A DNA stretch of 64,000 bases from Paramoeba atlantica (lineage: Eukaryota > Discosea): positions 372,001-436,000 of the forward strand of contig CDRNVI010000012.1 of the NCBI GenBank assembly GCA_977017575.1. Reading direction: 5' to 3'. Of the stretch, positions 50,034 to 58,360 are shown piece after piece. The notes under the pieces were generated by a model. The model was not told the origin of the DNA. It saw only the letters and a list, made by a program, of their open reading frames with translations, and searched no databases. The stretch's first letter is position 1; the number at the start of each line of letters is the position of its first letter. A program made the translations under genes and the position numbers.

Positions 50034-50972
50034 TTAATACTTAGTAAGTCCCCCCTTCGCCCTGATGACTGCCCTCAAACGACGGGGCATGCTTTGGACA
50101 AGAGGGAGGCATGCACTTGGAGGAACTTTCGCCCATGCTTTTTGGGCCCGTTCCCATAACTCGATCATTCCTGCGGGTGGGTCGGGGTAATCTGCCGTTG
50201 CCTTTTTCAGTTCAACCCATAGGTTTTCTATGGGGTTTAAGTCGGGAGACTGAGGGGGCCAGTCAAGCACACACAGCTCCTGCGAATTTAAAAAATCCCG
50301 AGCCTTCTTACTCGTGTGCTTCGGATCGTTATCCTGTTGGAAGACGATCCGATCCTTCGTGACACTCAGCTTTTGTAGGGAAGGGGGCAAATTTTGTTGC
50401 AGTATTTGAACGTACTGCTCGGCGTTCATATTCCCGTGAACCAGCTCAATGGTTCCCACACCGTGCTCCATCATGCAACCCCATATCATGATGGAGCCGC
50501 CACCATACTTGAGCGTACCTTGTGTGTTTCGCTCAGACAGCTCCTCCCCAAAGTCTACCCAAACCCACCGGCTACCATTCGACTCGAAACGGCAGATCTT
50601 CGTTTCATCCGTGAAAAGTACACGGCCCCAGTCGGCGTGCGTCCAATGCTCGTACTTTCTTGCAAAAGCAAGACGTAGAGCCTTGTGACGTTTCGTAAGG
50701 TAGGGCTTCTTGACCCTCTTCTTTCCCTTCATACCACGCTTACGAAGGGAAACCCGAATGGTTTCCGGGCAAACATCCGCAATACCTTCGTCTCTCAACC
50801 TTTTGCTGGCGGCAACTGCGTCTTTTGTGGCGCCGCTAGTGATGAGACGGCGGAGGCGCCTACGGCAAGTATCACTCAGCTTACGTGGGCGACCGGTTGG
50901 TTGTCTAGATAGCGATGGAAGATATTTATTTTTAATGCGGCTGACATTTCCTACGCTTAAGTTTAAATCGGC
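50034..50972 (-). pseudogene. left-arm copy of the Tc1 transposase
   Basis: This is the mirror image of 51124-52062. The catalytic triad is intact (FTDETK, QQDNDPKH and NPIENLW, with 34 residues between the second D and the E), and a helix-turn-helix (DLNLSVGNVSRIK) and GRPRKLSD hook are present upstream of the DDE core. The frame runs on into the centre as QVALFSTFYA before a stop near 51003, so the normal N-terminus is missing and no ATG starts it. Its protein is not expected to be complete. Confidence 0.7.
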
Positions 50973-51033
50973 GTAGAATGTAGAAAATAGAGCAACTTGG
51001 TTTTATTCTCCTATTGTAGATCTTTGTTCTACT

Positions 51034-52062
51034 ATGCACAGTACACCGAGTTATTTACGAAAGATTGCTATTGAAAAACTTGAAAACGGATCTTCACTTC
51101 GTAGAGTGATTTAAACTTAAGCCGCCGATTTAAACTTAAGCGTAGGAAATGTCAGCCGCATTAAAAATAAATATCTTCCATCGCTATCTAGACAACCAAC
51201 CGGTCGCCCACGTAAGCTGAGTGATACTTGCCGTAGGCGCCTCCGCCGTCTCATCACTAGCGGCGCCACAAAAGACGCAGTTGCCGCCAGCAAAAGGTTG
51301 AGAGACGAAGGTATTGCGGATGTTTGCCCGGAAACCATTCGGGTTTCCCTTCGTAAGCGTGGTATGAAGGGAAAGAAGAGGGTCAAGAAGCCCTACCTTA
51401 CGAAACGTCACAAGGCTCTACGTCTTGCTTTTGCAAGAAAGTACGAGCATTGGACGCACGCCGACTGGGGCCGTGTACTTTTCACGGATGAAACGAAGAT
51501 CTGCCGTTTCGAGTCGAATGGTAGCCGGTGGGTTTGGGTAGACTTTGGGGAGGAGCTGTCTGAGCGAAACACACAAGGTACGCTCAAGTATGGTGGCGGC
51601 TCCATCATGATATGGGGTTGCATGATGGAGCACGGTGTGGGAACCATTGAGCTGGTTCACGGGAATATGAACGCCGAGCAGTACGTTCAAATACTGCAAC
51701 AAAATTTGCCCCCTTCCCTACAAAAGCTGAGTGTCACGAAGGATCGGATCGTCTTCCAACAGGATAACGATCCGAAGCACACGAGTAAGAAGGCTCGGGA
51801 TTTTTTAAATTCGCAGGAGCTGTGTGTGCTTGACTGGCCCCCTCAGTCTCCCGACTTAAACCCCATAGAAAACCTATGGGTTGAACTGAAAAAGGCAACG
51901 GCAGATTACCCCGACCCACCCGCAGGAATGATCGAGTTATGGGAACGGGCCCAAAAAGCATGGGCGAAAGTTCCTCCAAGTGCATGCCTCCCTCTTGTCC
52001 AAAGCATGCCCCGTCGTTTGAGGGCAGTCATCAGGGCGAAGGGGGGACTTACTAAGTATTAA
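51034..52062 (+). pseudogene. right-arm Tc1 transposase, with the N-terminus but two in-frame stops
   Basis: ATG at 51034 begins MHSTPSYLRKIAIEKLENGS, a typical Tc1 N-terminal HTH segment, and the frame continues to the stop before 52062. It is interrupted only by ATTTAAACTTAA (51109-51120), which adds two TAA codons and repeats the ATTTAAACTTAA lying just beyond at 51128; the frame is then restored (GCC GCC GAT). The rest is an intact DD34E core (FTDETK, QQDNDPKHTS, NPIENLW) of 254+ residues. Without the 12-bp insertion the gene would be full length, about 338 residues. Confidence 0.7.
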
Positions 52063-52346
52063 GTCTAAACCATTTTGGTCCATTAAGGGTGAAGCAGTAG
52101 AACGTTTTCCTATAAAAAAACGTGTCCGAAAAAAAGTCAAAAAAGTGTTCATATGTTGGACTGACATTATATCTTTCATAGTTTTTCGTAGTAAGATCGT
52201 TGATGAACTCAAAGTACGTGGGGATATAAGCACTACCCCAGCCTACACTACTACCATATACTACAGCATTATCCTCTGATTCTCTTTGGTAAAAAATAAA
52301 AACATTAAAAAATGTCGAAACATTTGAACACTTTTTTGAGTTACTG

Positions 52347-52348
52347 TA
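52347..52348. repeat. TA target-site duplication, right copy
   Basis: TA follows the right end of the palindromic Tc1 element. Confidence 0.5.
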
Positions 52349-52501
52349 TTCATCAGATGTACAATAGGCTATCAAATTAGAGACAACAAGCAATTTGTAC
52401 CTTTCATCTAACAGTCCACATCATATCTTGTAGAAGATGGATGATGACATGTGTATCAAACTAAAAGTTACGAAAAGTTCGTCCTTCAATCATCGAGTCT
52501 A

Positions 52502-54451
52502 TCAAGCAGATCGAGATCGAACAGTGTCCGACTTGAAGATAGAGCTTAATTGTTGGTTGCCATGAAAACCCATGCTTTCAGCATTTTCACGTACTTCTGA
52601 TAGGGGCGAAGCGGTGTATGTTTCATCTGCTGACGATTCACTTTCACTTTCAACAAGGTATTCTACAGCTTGTTTGAGCTGCCACGCTTTTGCCGAACTA
52701 AGATCCTCAACGTCGTTTTCAAGAAACGCTGCTATCTGCCCCGGAGTAACGTGAAATCGATCTCTACATTCTTGCAGCTTCTCCACTTTAAGGGTATTTG
52801 TGTCGGGTGATTGCGAAGTGAACGAGGTTGAAACAGATTCTGGGTCACCATTTTCTGTTGAGCCTGTGGAGTCATCAGAACATGAGCTGTTCCTGCTAAA
52901 TAAATATTGATCTCGGTGGCATGCTGATGTGTCGTCGTTTTCACAGACCTCTAGAAACCAATCAAAGGTTTTCAACATGTCCTCTGCTGATAACCGAGCG
53001 GAAGGATCTATTTCCAGCATAGGGCGCAAAAACTGAGATATTTCAATCGATTTTTCGGAAGTGAAATTATATTTTTCATATAACACATCCTCCAATGACC
53101 ATAACTTCAAGTCAACAACATGCCGAAAACCACCGTAGCTCGTCAAGAATCGGTCTCGATACTTCCCGTTGCCACGTGCCATATGATTAGGAATGGGTCC
53201 TAGGGCTTCTACCATCTGGGCTAAATGATCTTCATCGCGGCTGTACTGCTTGGATTCCTTTGGGTCAAACAAAAAATCTCCTGTTATGAGTTCAAAGGCA
53301 AGGCAAGCTGCACTCCACAGATCCGTTGAGGTATCATAGTCGTACCCTAGGATAACTTCAGGACTCCGATACTGCCGTGTCTGAATTTCATCACTGAACT
53401 TTTTATTCCTCCAACAAGCGTTTCCAAAGTCAGCCAAAGTAACCTGCTCCGTACGTCTCTGCTCCCAATCTGCGCTTACTTGAGTATCTCGTTTCTCATC
53501 CCTCTTTTCCGAGTCAACACAAGAGAGAGATTCCGTGGATCCATTCAGCCCGTTTGATGCGTACACAGGCGTAGAATGCTTCTCCGGTTTACTTTCCGGA
53601 ATTTTCAGTTGCTTTACTTGTTCTGCCAATTTGTCAGCTTCGTCACTTCCTTGCGAGGGTTCTGCTGGTTGCCCGGGCTTTTTGACGTCCTTTTCGCGTC
53701 TCTTCAGCCTCTTCTTTTGCGACTTTGTAAGTAATTCTGGATTCTTTTCTGAGAGTCTGATGTCTTGAGCACGATCAGGAGGTACATAGTTCTGCATGAC
53801 TTGCTGAATTTTCAAAGTTGGTGCGGAAAGCAGTACATTTTCGGGTTTGAGGTCCGTATGAATGATGCCTAATCTATGAATGTGCACCAGAGCCTGCAGA
53901 ATCTGCTTCATTATCTTTTTCACATGAGACAAAGGTAACCCACGATAGTTATGCTTCTCAATCAAATGCAAAATATTTTCTCCCAGAACTTCAAAAATCA
54001 TAATCACGTGCTTCCCGTTTGGGCCCCGATGCTCGAAGAAATCAAGCATGTGCGCACAATGTAAAGATTTCCATTCATCATGTGAGATACTATACCGTAT
54101 TTGCTTCAATACTTCAATTTCGTCCATAGCTGCTTCTGTGTATTGTGCAGCGCTCTTCTGCACTTTCATAGCCGCAAATAATTCTGTATTGTAGTCCCAC
54201 ACAAGCCACACGGTAGAGAAATATCCCCATCCTAATTTCTGAATTACGCGATACCGGTTCCAGTAGAGCTCACCTATGTGAACAGGATGATATCCCCCTT
54301 TTCGGTACTCTCGTTTCCGCTCCATTTCTGTATCGCTAAAATCTTCTTCGCTTTCACTAACATAATCATTTCTTTCTTTTTCCTTTTTTCTTCGGATCTG
54401 CATTTGTGGGTTCTGCGGCCCATTCTTTCGTCTTAAAAGTGCATGTCGCAT
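52502..54451 (-). CDS. SR-protein kinase (SRPK)
   Basis: The 649-residue protein has the SRPK layout: GGYHPVHIGELYWNRYRVIQ at the start of the kinase domain, GWGYFSTVWL (glycine loop), AAMKVQKSA, HTDLKPENVLL, then a 120-residue charged spacer insert (SQKKRLKRREKDVKKPGQ region), followed by LADFGNACW, TRQYRSPEVILGYDYD and the kinase C-lobe. SRPKs phosphorylate the RS domains of splicing factors. The tail contains an LKVEKLQECRDRFHVTPGQI stretch and Ser-rich acidic DNA. ATG at 54451. The retained SRPK argues that splicing matters in this lineage although genes here are nearly intronless. Confidence 0.92.
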   Translation of the reverse strand: MRHALLRRKNGPQNPQMQIRRKKEKERNDYVSESEEDFSDTEMERKREYRKGGYHPVHIGELYWNRYRVIQKLGWGYFSTVWLVWDYNTELFAAMKVQKSAAQYTEAAMDEIEVLKQIRYSISHDEWKSLHCAHMLDFFEHRGPNGKHVIMIFEVLGENILHLIEKHNYRGLPLSHVKKIMKQILQALVHIHRLGIIHTDLKPENVLLSAPTLKIQQVMQNYVPPDRAQDIRLSEKNPELLTKSQKKRLKRREKDVKKPGQPAEPSQGSDEADKLAEQVKQLKIPESKPEKHSTPVYASNGLNGSTESLSCVDSEKRDEKRDTQVSADWEQRRTEQVTLADFGNACWRNKKFSDEIQTRQYRSPEVILGYDYDTSTDLWSAACLAFELITGDFLFDPKESKQYSRDEDHLAQMVEALGPIPNHMARGNGKYRDRFLTSYGGFRHVVDLKLWSLEDVLYEKYNFTSEKSIEISQFLRPMLEIDPSARLSAEDMLKTFDWFLEVCENDDTSACHRDQYLFSRNSSCSDDSTGSTENGDPESVSTSFTSQSPDTNTLKVEKLQECRDRFHVTPGQIAAFLENDVEDLSSAKAWQLKQAVEYLVESESESSADETYTASPLSEVRENAESMGFHGNQQLSSIFKSDTVRSRSA

Positions 54452-54811
54452 GAAAGCAAGATAAAGTGTTCAATCTGAGCGGCTTAGCCAAATTCAGTCA
54501 CAAAGTGCAAAATGAAAGTAATCCGCAAAAAATGGTTTGCAATATAGTAAGAATTGCGTGTTTAATGATACTGAACTTTAATAAGTCAAAACTTGTTCCC
54601 TTCCCTGTATAAAAGTTTTCAGTATCAAAGATATGCTGCAATGAAATCATATGTCATGCGAACAAACTAAGCAAACATGTGAACGTCACGCACAAAAGAG
54701 CAAAATCAGCAAAATGTATCAGTACGTAGTTCCGTACTTCTCAGTCATCCTGCTGACCATTAGGATCTAATACCCTTTTAAATAGAGAGTTCTGCCACTT
54801 CGTAATTTCTC
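54452..54811. other. gene-free spacer
   Basis: Nothing coding seen. Confidence 0.3.
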
Positions 54812-55459
54812 TCACATAGCACCACCACGTTTTTCCTGACCCTCTGTCCACGCCTTGGCAATCATTTGTTTCATGCTATCATCCCCATCATTGTACATGT
54901 CCTTCATGAGTTTCATAATGCTATCCCCCGGATTGGCATCGTCATCCGTTTTGCTTTTCCCAACAGAGGGAAATCGAGATACCTTTTCTTTGAGTTCTGT
55001 CCAATGTCCTGAATCTGATTTTGGTAACGTGAGAACCACCGCACCCCCGTGTTTTATCCGATACGAGCAGGCATCCGCTTTCACCGACTTCTCCAACGGA
55101 TAGAGCAGCAGTCGACAAGGCGTTCCCCTCACCTCAGCGGTAAACTCAGCCCGATTTCCCGAAGCCACGAGCTGTGGATTAACGACACCCTCCGTGTCCT
55201 GAACCCCCGACAACGTGAAATAGACTTTGACGCTCTTGTCGGTTTGATCCCAAGAATATTGCGTGAGTTCTTTAACGGGTAGTTTGACTTTTACCGTGTC
55301 CGTGGTTGCCACAGCAATGGGGGAACTGGAAGGTAGGTCTGCGCCTTTAGCTGTTGTCATCGAGGTTAACAAATTTTGCAACGCTGCTCGCACGTTGGGT
55401 CGTTGTGCATCCGAAATTAATCTCTGCAACTCGTTAATATCTTCTTGAGGAGTGATCAT
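54812..55459 (-). CDS. calcyclin-binding protein (CacyBP/SIP)-like
   Basis: About 215 residues from ATG at 55459. An N-terminal helical dimerisation part (TPQEDINELQRLISDAQRPN) precedes a CS domain (TQYSWDQTDKSVKVYFTLSG, KHGGAVVLTLPKSD) and a short SGS region (SIMKLMKDMYNDGDDSMKQM) ending EKRGGAM. CacyBP/SIP bridges the ubiquitin ligase machinery (Siah/Skp1) and HSP90-type partners in animals. Length and order fit the family. The upstream reading to 55483 (MILSFIYT) is less likely. Confidence 0.85.
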   Translation of the reverse strand: MITPQEDINELQRLISDAQRPNVRAALQNLLTSMTTAKGADLPSSSPIAVATTDTVKVKLPVKELTQYSWDQTDKSVKVYFTLSGVQDTEGVVNPQLVASGNRAEFTAEVRGTPCRLLLYPLEKSVKADACSYRIKHGGAVVLTLPKSDSGHWTELKEKVSRFPSVGKSKTDDDANPGDSIMKLMKDMYNDGDDSMKQMIAKAWTEGQEKRGGAM

Positions 55460-55591
55460 GGTGTAAATAAAGGATAAGATCAATAGATCCTTGTAAGATG
55501 AAATAACGCAGAGATGAAATTGTGTGTGTCATGTAGAATAATCACGTACAACTCATAATTCATCACATAGAAATAGTCTAGAACACATGGT

Positions 55592-56707
55592 TTACCGCTT
55601 CTTACCATTCTTTGGAAGCACCTGCAAAGATTTAATCTTGTCCTCCAATTGCGTTAGCTCTGGATCTGCATTATCGCAGGCCGATCTTTGTTCACAAAAA
55701 CCATTTGTTTCGTTCTTTGGAGGATTTCGTGATTTTTTGTGTTTTGCAGTCGAAGGTCGAATATTCTTGTGAGCCTTCCTTTCATGCGATTCTGATAAGT
55801 TCTCCGAAGATGTCATGCGTCGTGCGCAACCAAAAAATCCAACCTGAGGTGCGCCGCTCTCTAAACACGTCGGTTCCTTCTCACATTCCAGGCTTTGTGC
55901 TGTCTCCTCTCTCTGATGTGACATTTCGACAAACTCCTCAACCCCTCCTTCCCCTTCCTCATATACAGCGGTGGCTAACACACAAAGCGAGGCATTGTTG
56001 CAGCTTTGAACCTTACTCTGTAACTCCCGGTAGCGAGAGGGTGGGAGTGTCATCGTCCACACAGATCCTGGTATCGAATCTGTCGCATCGGATGAGGAGA
56101 CCGTCGAGCTCTCCACTCGCAAAAATTCCATCGAATGTAAAACCTCTCCTATTCTTTGCGGTCCAGAGACACGCACGCGCATATCTGCCCGTGCCAGCGG
56201 CAGCGGTTGGCTCTCCACAAGGGACTTCACGACATGTAAAATTTGTGGTTTCATCGCGGTGTGCAGACGGACGGCGAATCCCGTATCCCGCATCACACGC
56301 TCCAGGACACTTTTTGAATAGCGCCGGCGGGTGCGGGGGTCCACGCAAAGCTCCGTGACGCCGGTGACGACTTGGGACCACGCTTTTTGGTACTCCGCCT
56401 CGCGTTCGAGCTCAGCCACTTGGATTTCCCCATGCTGGAGAATATGAGAAAGGACGGTGGCCTCATCTGTGGTGCCGAAACACTTGGAAAGCTCCGCGCT
56501 GGAGGCAAACTGTCCCGTGCTGACATTCGTGAAGACACGCTCCGTGACCACTACGTCGTGGAGGTTATGTTGGGCTCCGCTACGGTAGGCGAGTACGGTG
56601 TTTTTGTGACACGCAATTTCGAATCGCTTTCCTTTCTGACGCAAACGAACGATGGAGATACTGTTGTGCCTCCGTTGATTGAGAGGAGTAGTGATGCGAG
56701 CACTCAT
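55592..56707 (-). CDS. SBDS: SBDS ribosome-maturation protein
   Basis: About 371 residues from ATG at 56707. It opens SARITTPLNQRRHNSISIVR and continues RLRQKGKRFEIACHKNTVLA, with VFTNVSTGQFASSAELSKCF and VDPRTRRRYSKSVLERVMRD, the three-domain SBDS fold. SBDS with EFL1 removes eIF6 from new 60S subunits. The usual length is about 250; here about 120 extra residues (a Lys/Ser/Pro-rich tail from near TCLESGAPQVGFFGCARR) follow. The middle is GC-rich. The reading from 56779 would add an unlikely N-terminus. Confidence 0.93.
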   Translation of the reverse strand: MSARITTPLNQRRHNSISIVRLRQKGKRFEIACHKNTVLAYRSGAQHNLHDVVVTERVFTNVSTGQFASSAELSKCFGTTDEATVLSHILQHGEIQVAELEREAEYQKAWSQVVTGVTELCVDPRTRRRYSKSVLERVMRDTGFAVRLHTAMKPQILHVVKSLVESQPLPLARADMRVRVSGPQRIGEVLHSMEFLRVESSTVSSSDATDSIPGSVWTMTLPPSRYRELQSKVQSCNNASLCVLATAVYEEGEGGVEEFVEMSHQREETAQSLECEKEPTCLESGAPQVGFFGCARRMTSSENLSESHERKAHKNIRPSTAKHKKSRNPPKNETNGFCEQRSACDNADPELTQLEDKIKSLQVLPKNGKKR

Positions 56708-56779
56708 TCGGATATGTGGAAAAGGAAAAGGAATGTTTATTGTTTGTATGCTTACTGTACACCATGCAAGGATAGTCAA

Positions 56780-57057
56780 CGAGGACCATCAGTGTAAAAG
56801 CCTTCTTAGAAAAACAACATGTGTTAAAATACTCATCACTATCACTATTCTGATTAGGGCATGTGATTTTCCCTCGCATACGTAATACATGTGTGCTACG
56901 CTGTATGTAGTTGATTTCTTTTTACATTGTTCAATGCCCTGCGCCAATGTCATAAGAAAATACATGATTATCTGCTGATCTTTGACACTCAAAAATTAAC
57001 TGTCATGTATGCAATACAAATATACTCCTACATTCTTCACATATTAGACATCAGATC
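56780..57057. other. gene-free spacer
   Basis: Nothing coding seen. Confidence 0.3.
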
Positions 57058-57894
57058 TTAGTGTTGTGTACTATGTGCTCGTGGATGCAATGAGCCAAAC
57101 ACATCTCCTAGAATAAATGAGCCGTTGTGTGGCACGAACGATACATTGGGAGAGTTCACCAATTCATTGGAAATCTCCTTGGCTGCTTCAATACGTCGAA
57201 GCTCCACAAGACCATTACCAGCCTTTTGCATCGCATTGCTAATGAGTCGCGCTGCGCAAGATTCACCCTCTGCTCGAATGACGGCAGCTCTTTTCTTTTG
57301 CTCGTTCTCTTGAACAACAAATTTAAAGCGCTCCGCCTCTTGCTGCGCGACTTGCTTTTGCTCCACAGCCATCATGAACTCCTTTCCGAAAGAGATATCC
57401 ATCAGACTGATGTCGTCCAGAATAATGTTAAACTCGCGGCTAGCTTTCTCGCTCATCCAGCTACGAATACGTTCACTCACCTTTTCACGGTTCACAATAA
57501 GCTCCTCGGCATTATGTTCCGCAACCACAGCCTTCATGATTTCATTTCCAATCGAGGGCAGAATCTTTTCGTCATAGTCGTGACCGAGCTCCCGGTAAAT
57601 ATCTGGAAGCTTCTCCACACAAGGGCGAAACAAAACGCGAAGGCGTATGTTCACCATCTGCAGGTCCTTCGTTCCCGTCATCGTACTGATCACACGCGGC
57701 CGCAGGCGAATGTCAAACAGCTTGGGGACTTCCACCATGGGCATACGGAAATGGATGCCTTCTCCATAGGTACCGTCCTTGATACCTGAAAGCATGGAGT
57801 AGACCACCGCACACTCCCCGGGGTGCACAACGTAGGTGCACGTTCCAGCAGCCACGGCACCCAGCCCAAAGGCAACGGCTGTGCGCGCGAACAT
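57058..57894 (-). CDS. prohibitin
   Basis: The 278-residue protein starts with a membrane-anchoring segment (TAVAFGLGAVAAGTCTYVVH) and has the SPFH/prohibitin domain (VISTMTGTKDLQMVNIRLRV, DYDEKILPSIGNEIMKAVVA) and a coiled-coil tail (EQKQVAQQEAERFKFVVQEN). It forms rings in the mitochondrial inner membrane with a partner prohibitin. The residues around the NIRLRVL and LPSIGNE blocks are closer to PHB1 than PHB2, but I do not insist. ATG at 57894. Confidence 0.93.
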   Translation of the reverse strand: MFARTAVAFGLGAVAAGTCTYVVHPGECAVVYSMLSGIKDGTYGEGIHFRMPMVEVPKLFDIRLRPRVISTMTGTKDLQMVNIRLRVLFRPCVEKLPDIYRELGHDYDEKILPSIGNEIMKAVVAEHNAEELIVNREKVSERIRSWMSEKASREFNIILDDISLMDISFGKEFMMAVEQKQVAQQEAERFKFVVQENEQKKRAAVIRAEGESCAARLISNAMQKAGNGLVELRRIEAAKEISNELVNSPNVSFVPHNGSFILGDVFGSLHPRAHSTQH

Positions 57895-58360
57895 GGGTGA
57901 AATTAAAGGAAAGAAAAGAGAGAACGTTTTGAAAAGTATGATTGCGTTCTAAGGTGACGACATAAAAAAACATGGATGGGTAGAGAGACATAGGGAAGCA
58001 CACATAATTTTTATGTACAAGTGCTCTTAATTCTTTTTCAAACGTACACAAATCTATCTCAATGAACACTTTATACTGCATCCACCCAACTCCGAACAAT
58101 ATTGTATCATTAGAAATAGGCATGAATTGCTCGTTCTTCTTAAGTGTCCCGATCGTCGCAGCTGTAGTGTGCTTTCCCACACGCCGGGGAAAAATATTAT
58201 CAAATGGTTTCAACGGCGTTTTCTGTGGAATCCGAAGCCACGAATGAAAGGAAAGGTAAGGTAAACCTTGCATGGAAAAGGAGATGCTGAACTGAAATAG
58301 TTGCTGCTGTTTTACATCGTATTGTGTATGGCCAACATGCACCTCTATTCATTAGTATAT
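57895..58360. other. gene-free spacer
   Basis: No gene. AT-rich with a C/T-rich leader next to the prohibitin start. Confidence 0.3.

Larger units (their letters stand above)
49750..52346. mobile_element. palindromic Tc1-family transposon with 1.2-kb inverted arms
   Basis: The ends are CAGTAACTCAAAAAAGTG inverted (49750 and 52346), each with TA outside (49748-49749 and 52347-52348). The two arms are each 1,223 bp (49750-50972 and 51124-52346), and their translations are the same residue for residue, so the arms are essentially identical. Each arm carries most of a DD34E transposase gene; the single-copy middle is only 151 bp (50973-51123). A normal Tc1 element is about 1.3-1.7 kb with short ends; here the gene sits within the inverted repeat. 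The tips also hold subterminal copies of AAAAAAGTGTTCA.ATG. Confidence 0.85.

Noticed and set aside
49863-50159. 98-residue frame at the end of the Tc1 arm (mirrored at 51937-52233)
   Set aside because: Lies in the 3' end of the transposase and the arm tip on the opposite strand; nothing supports translation.
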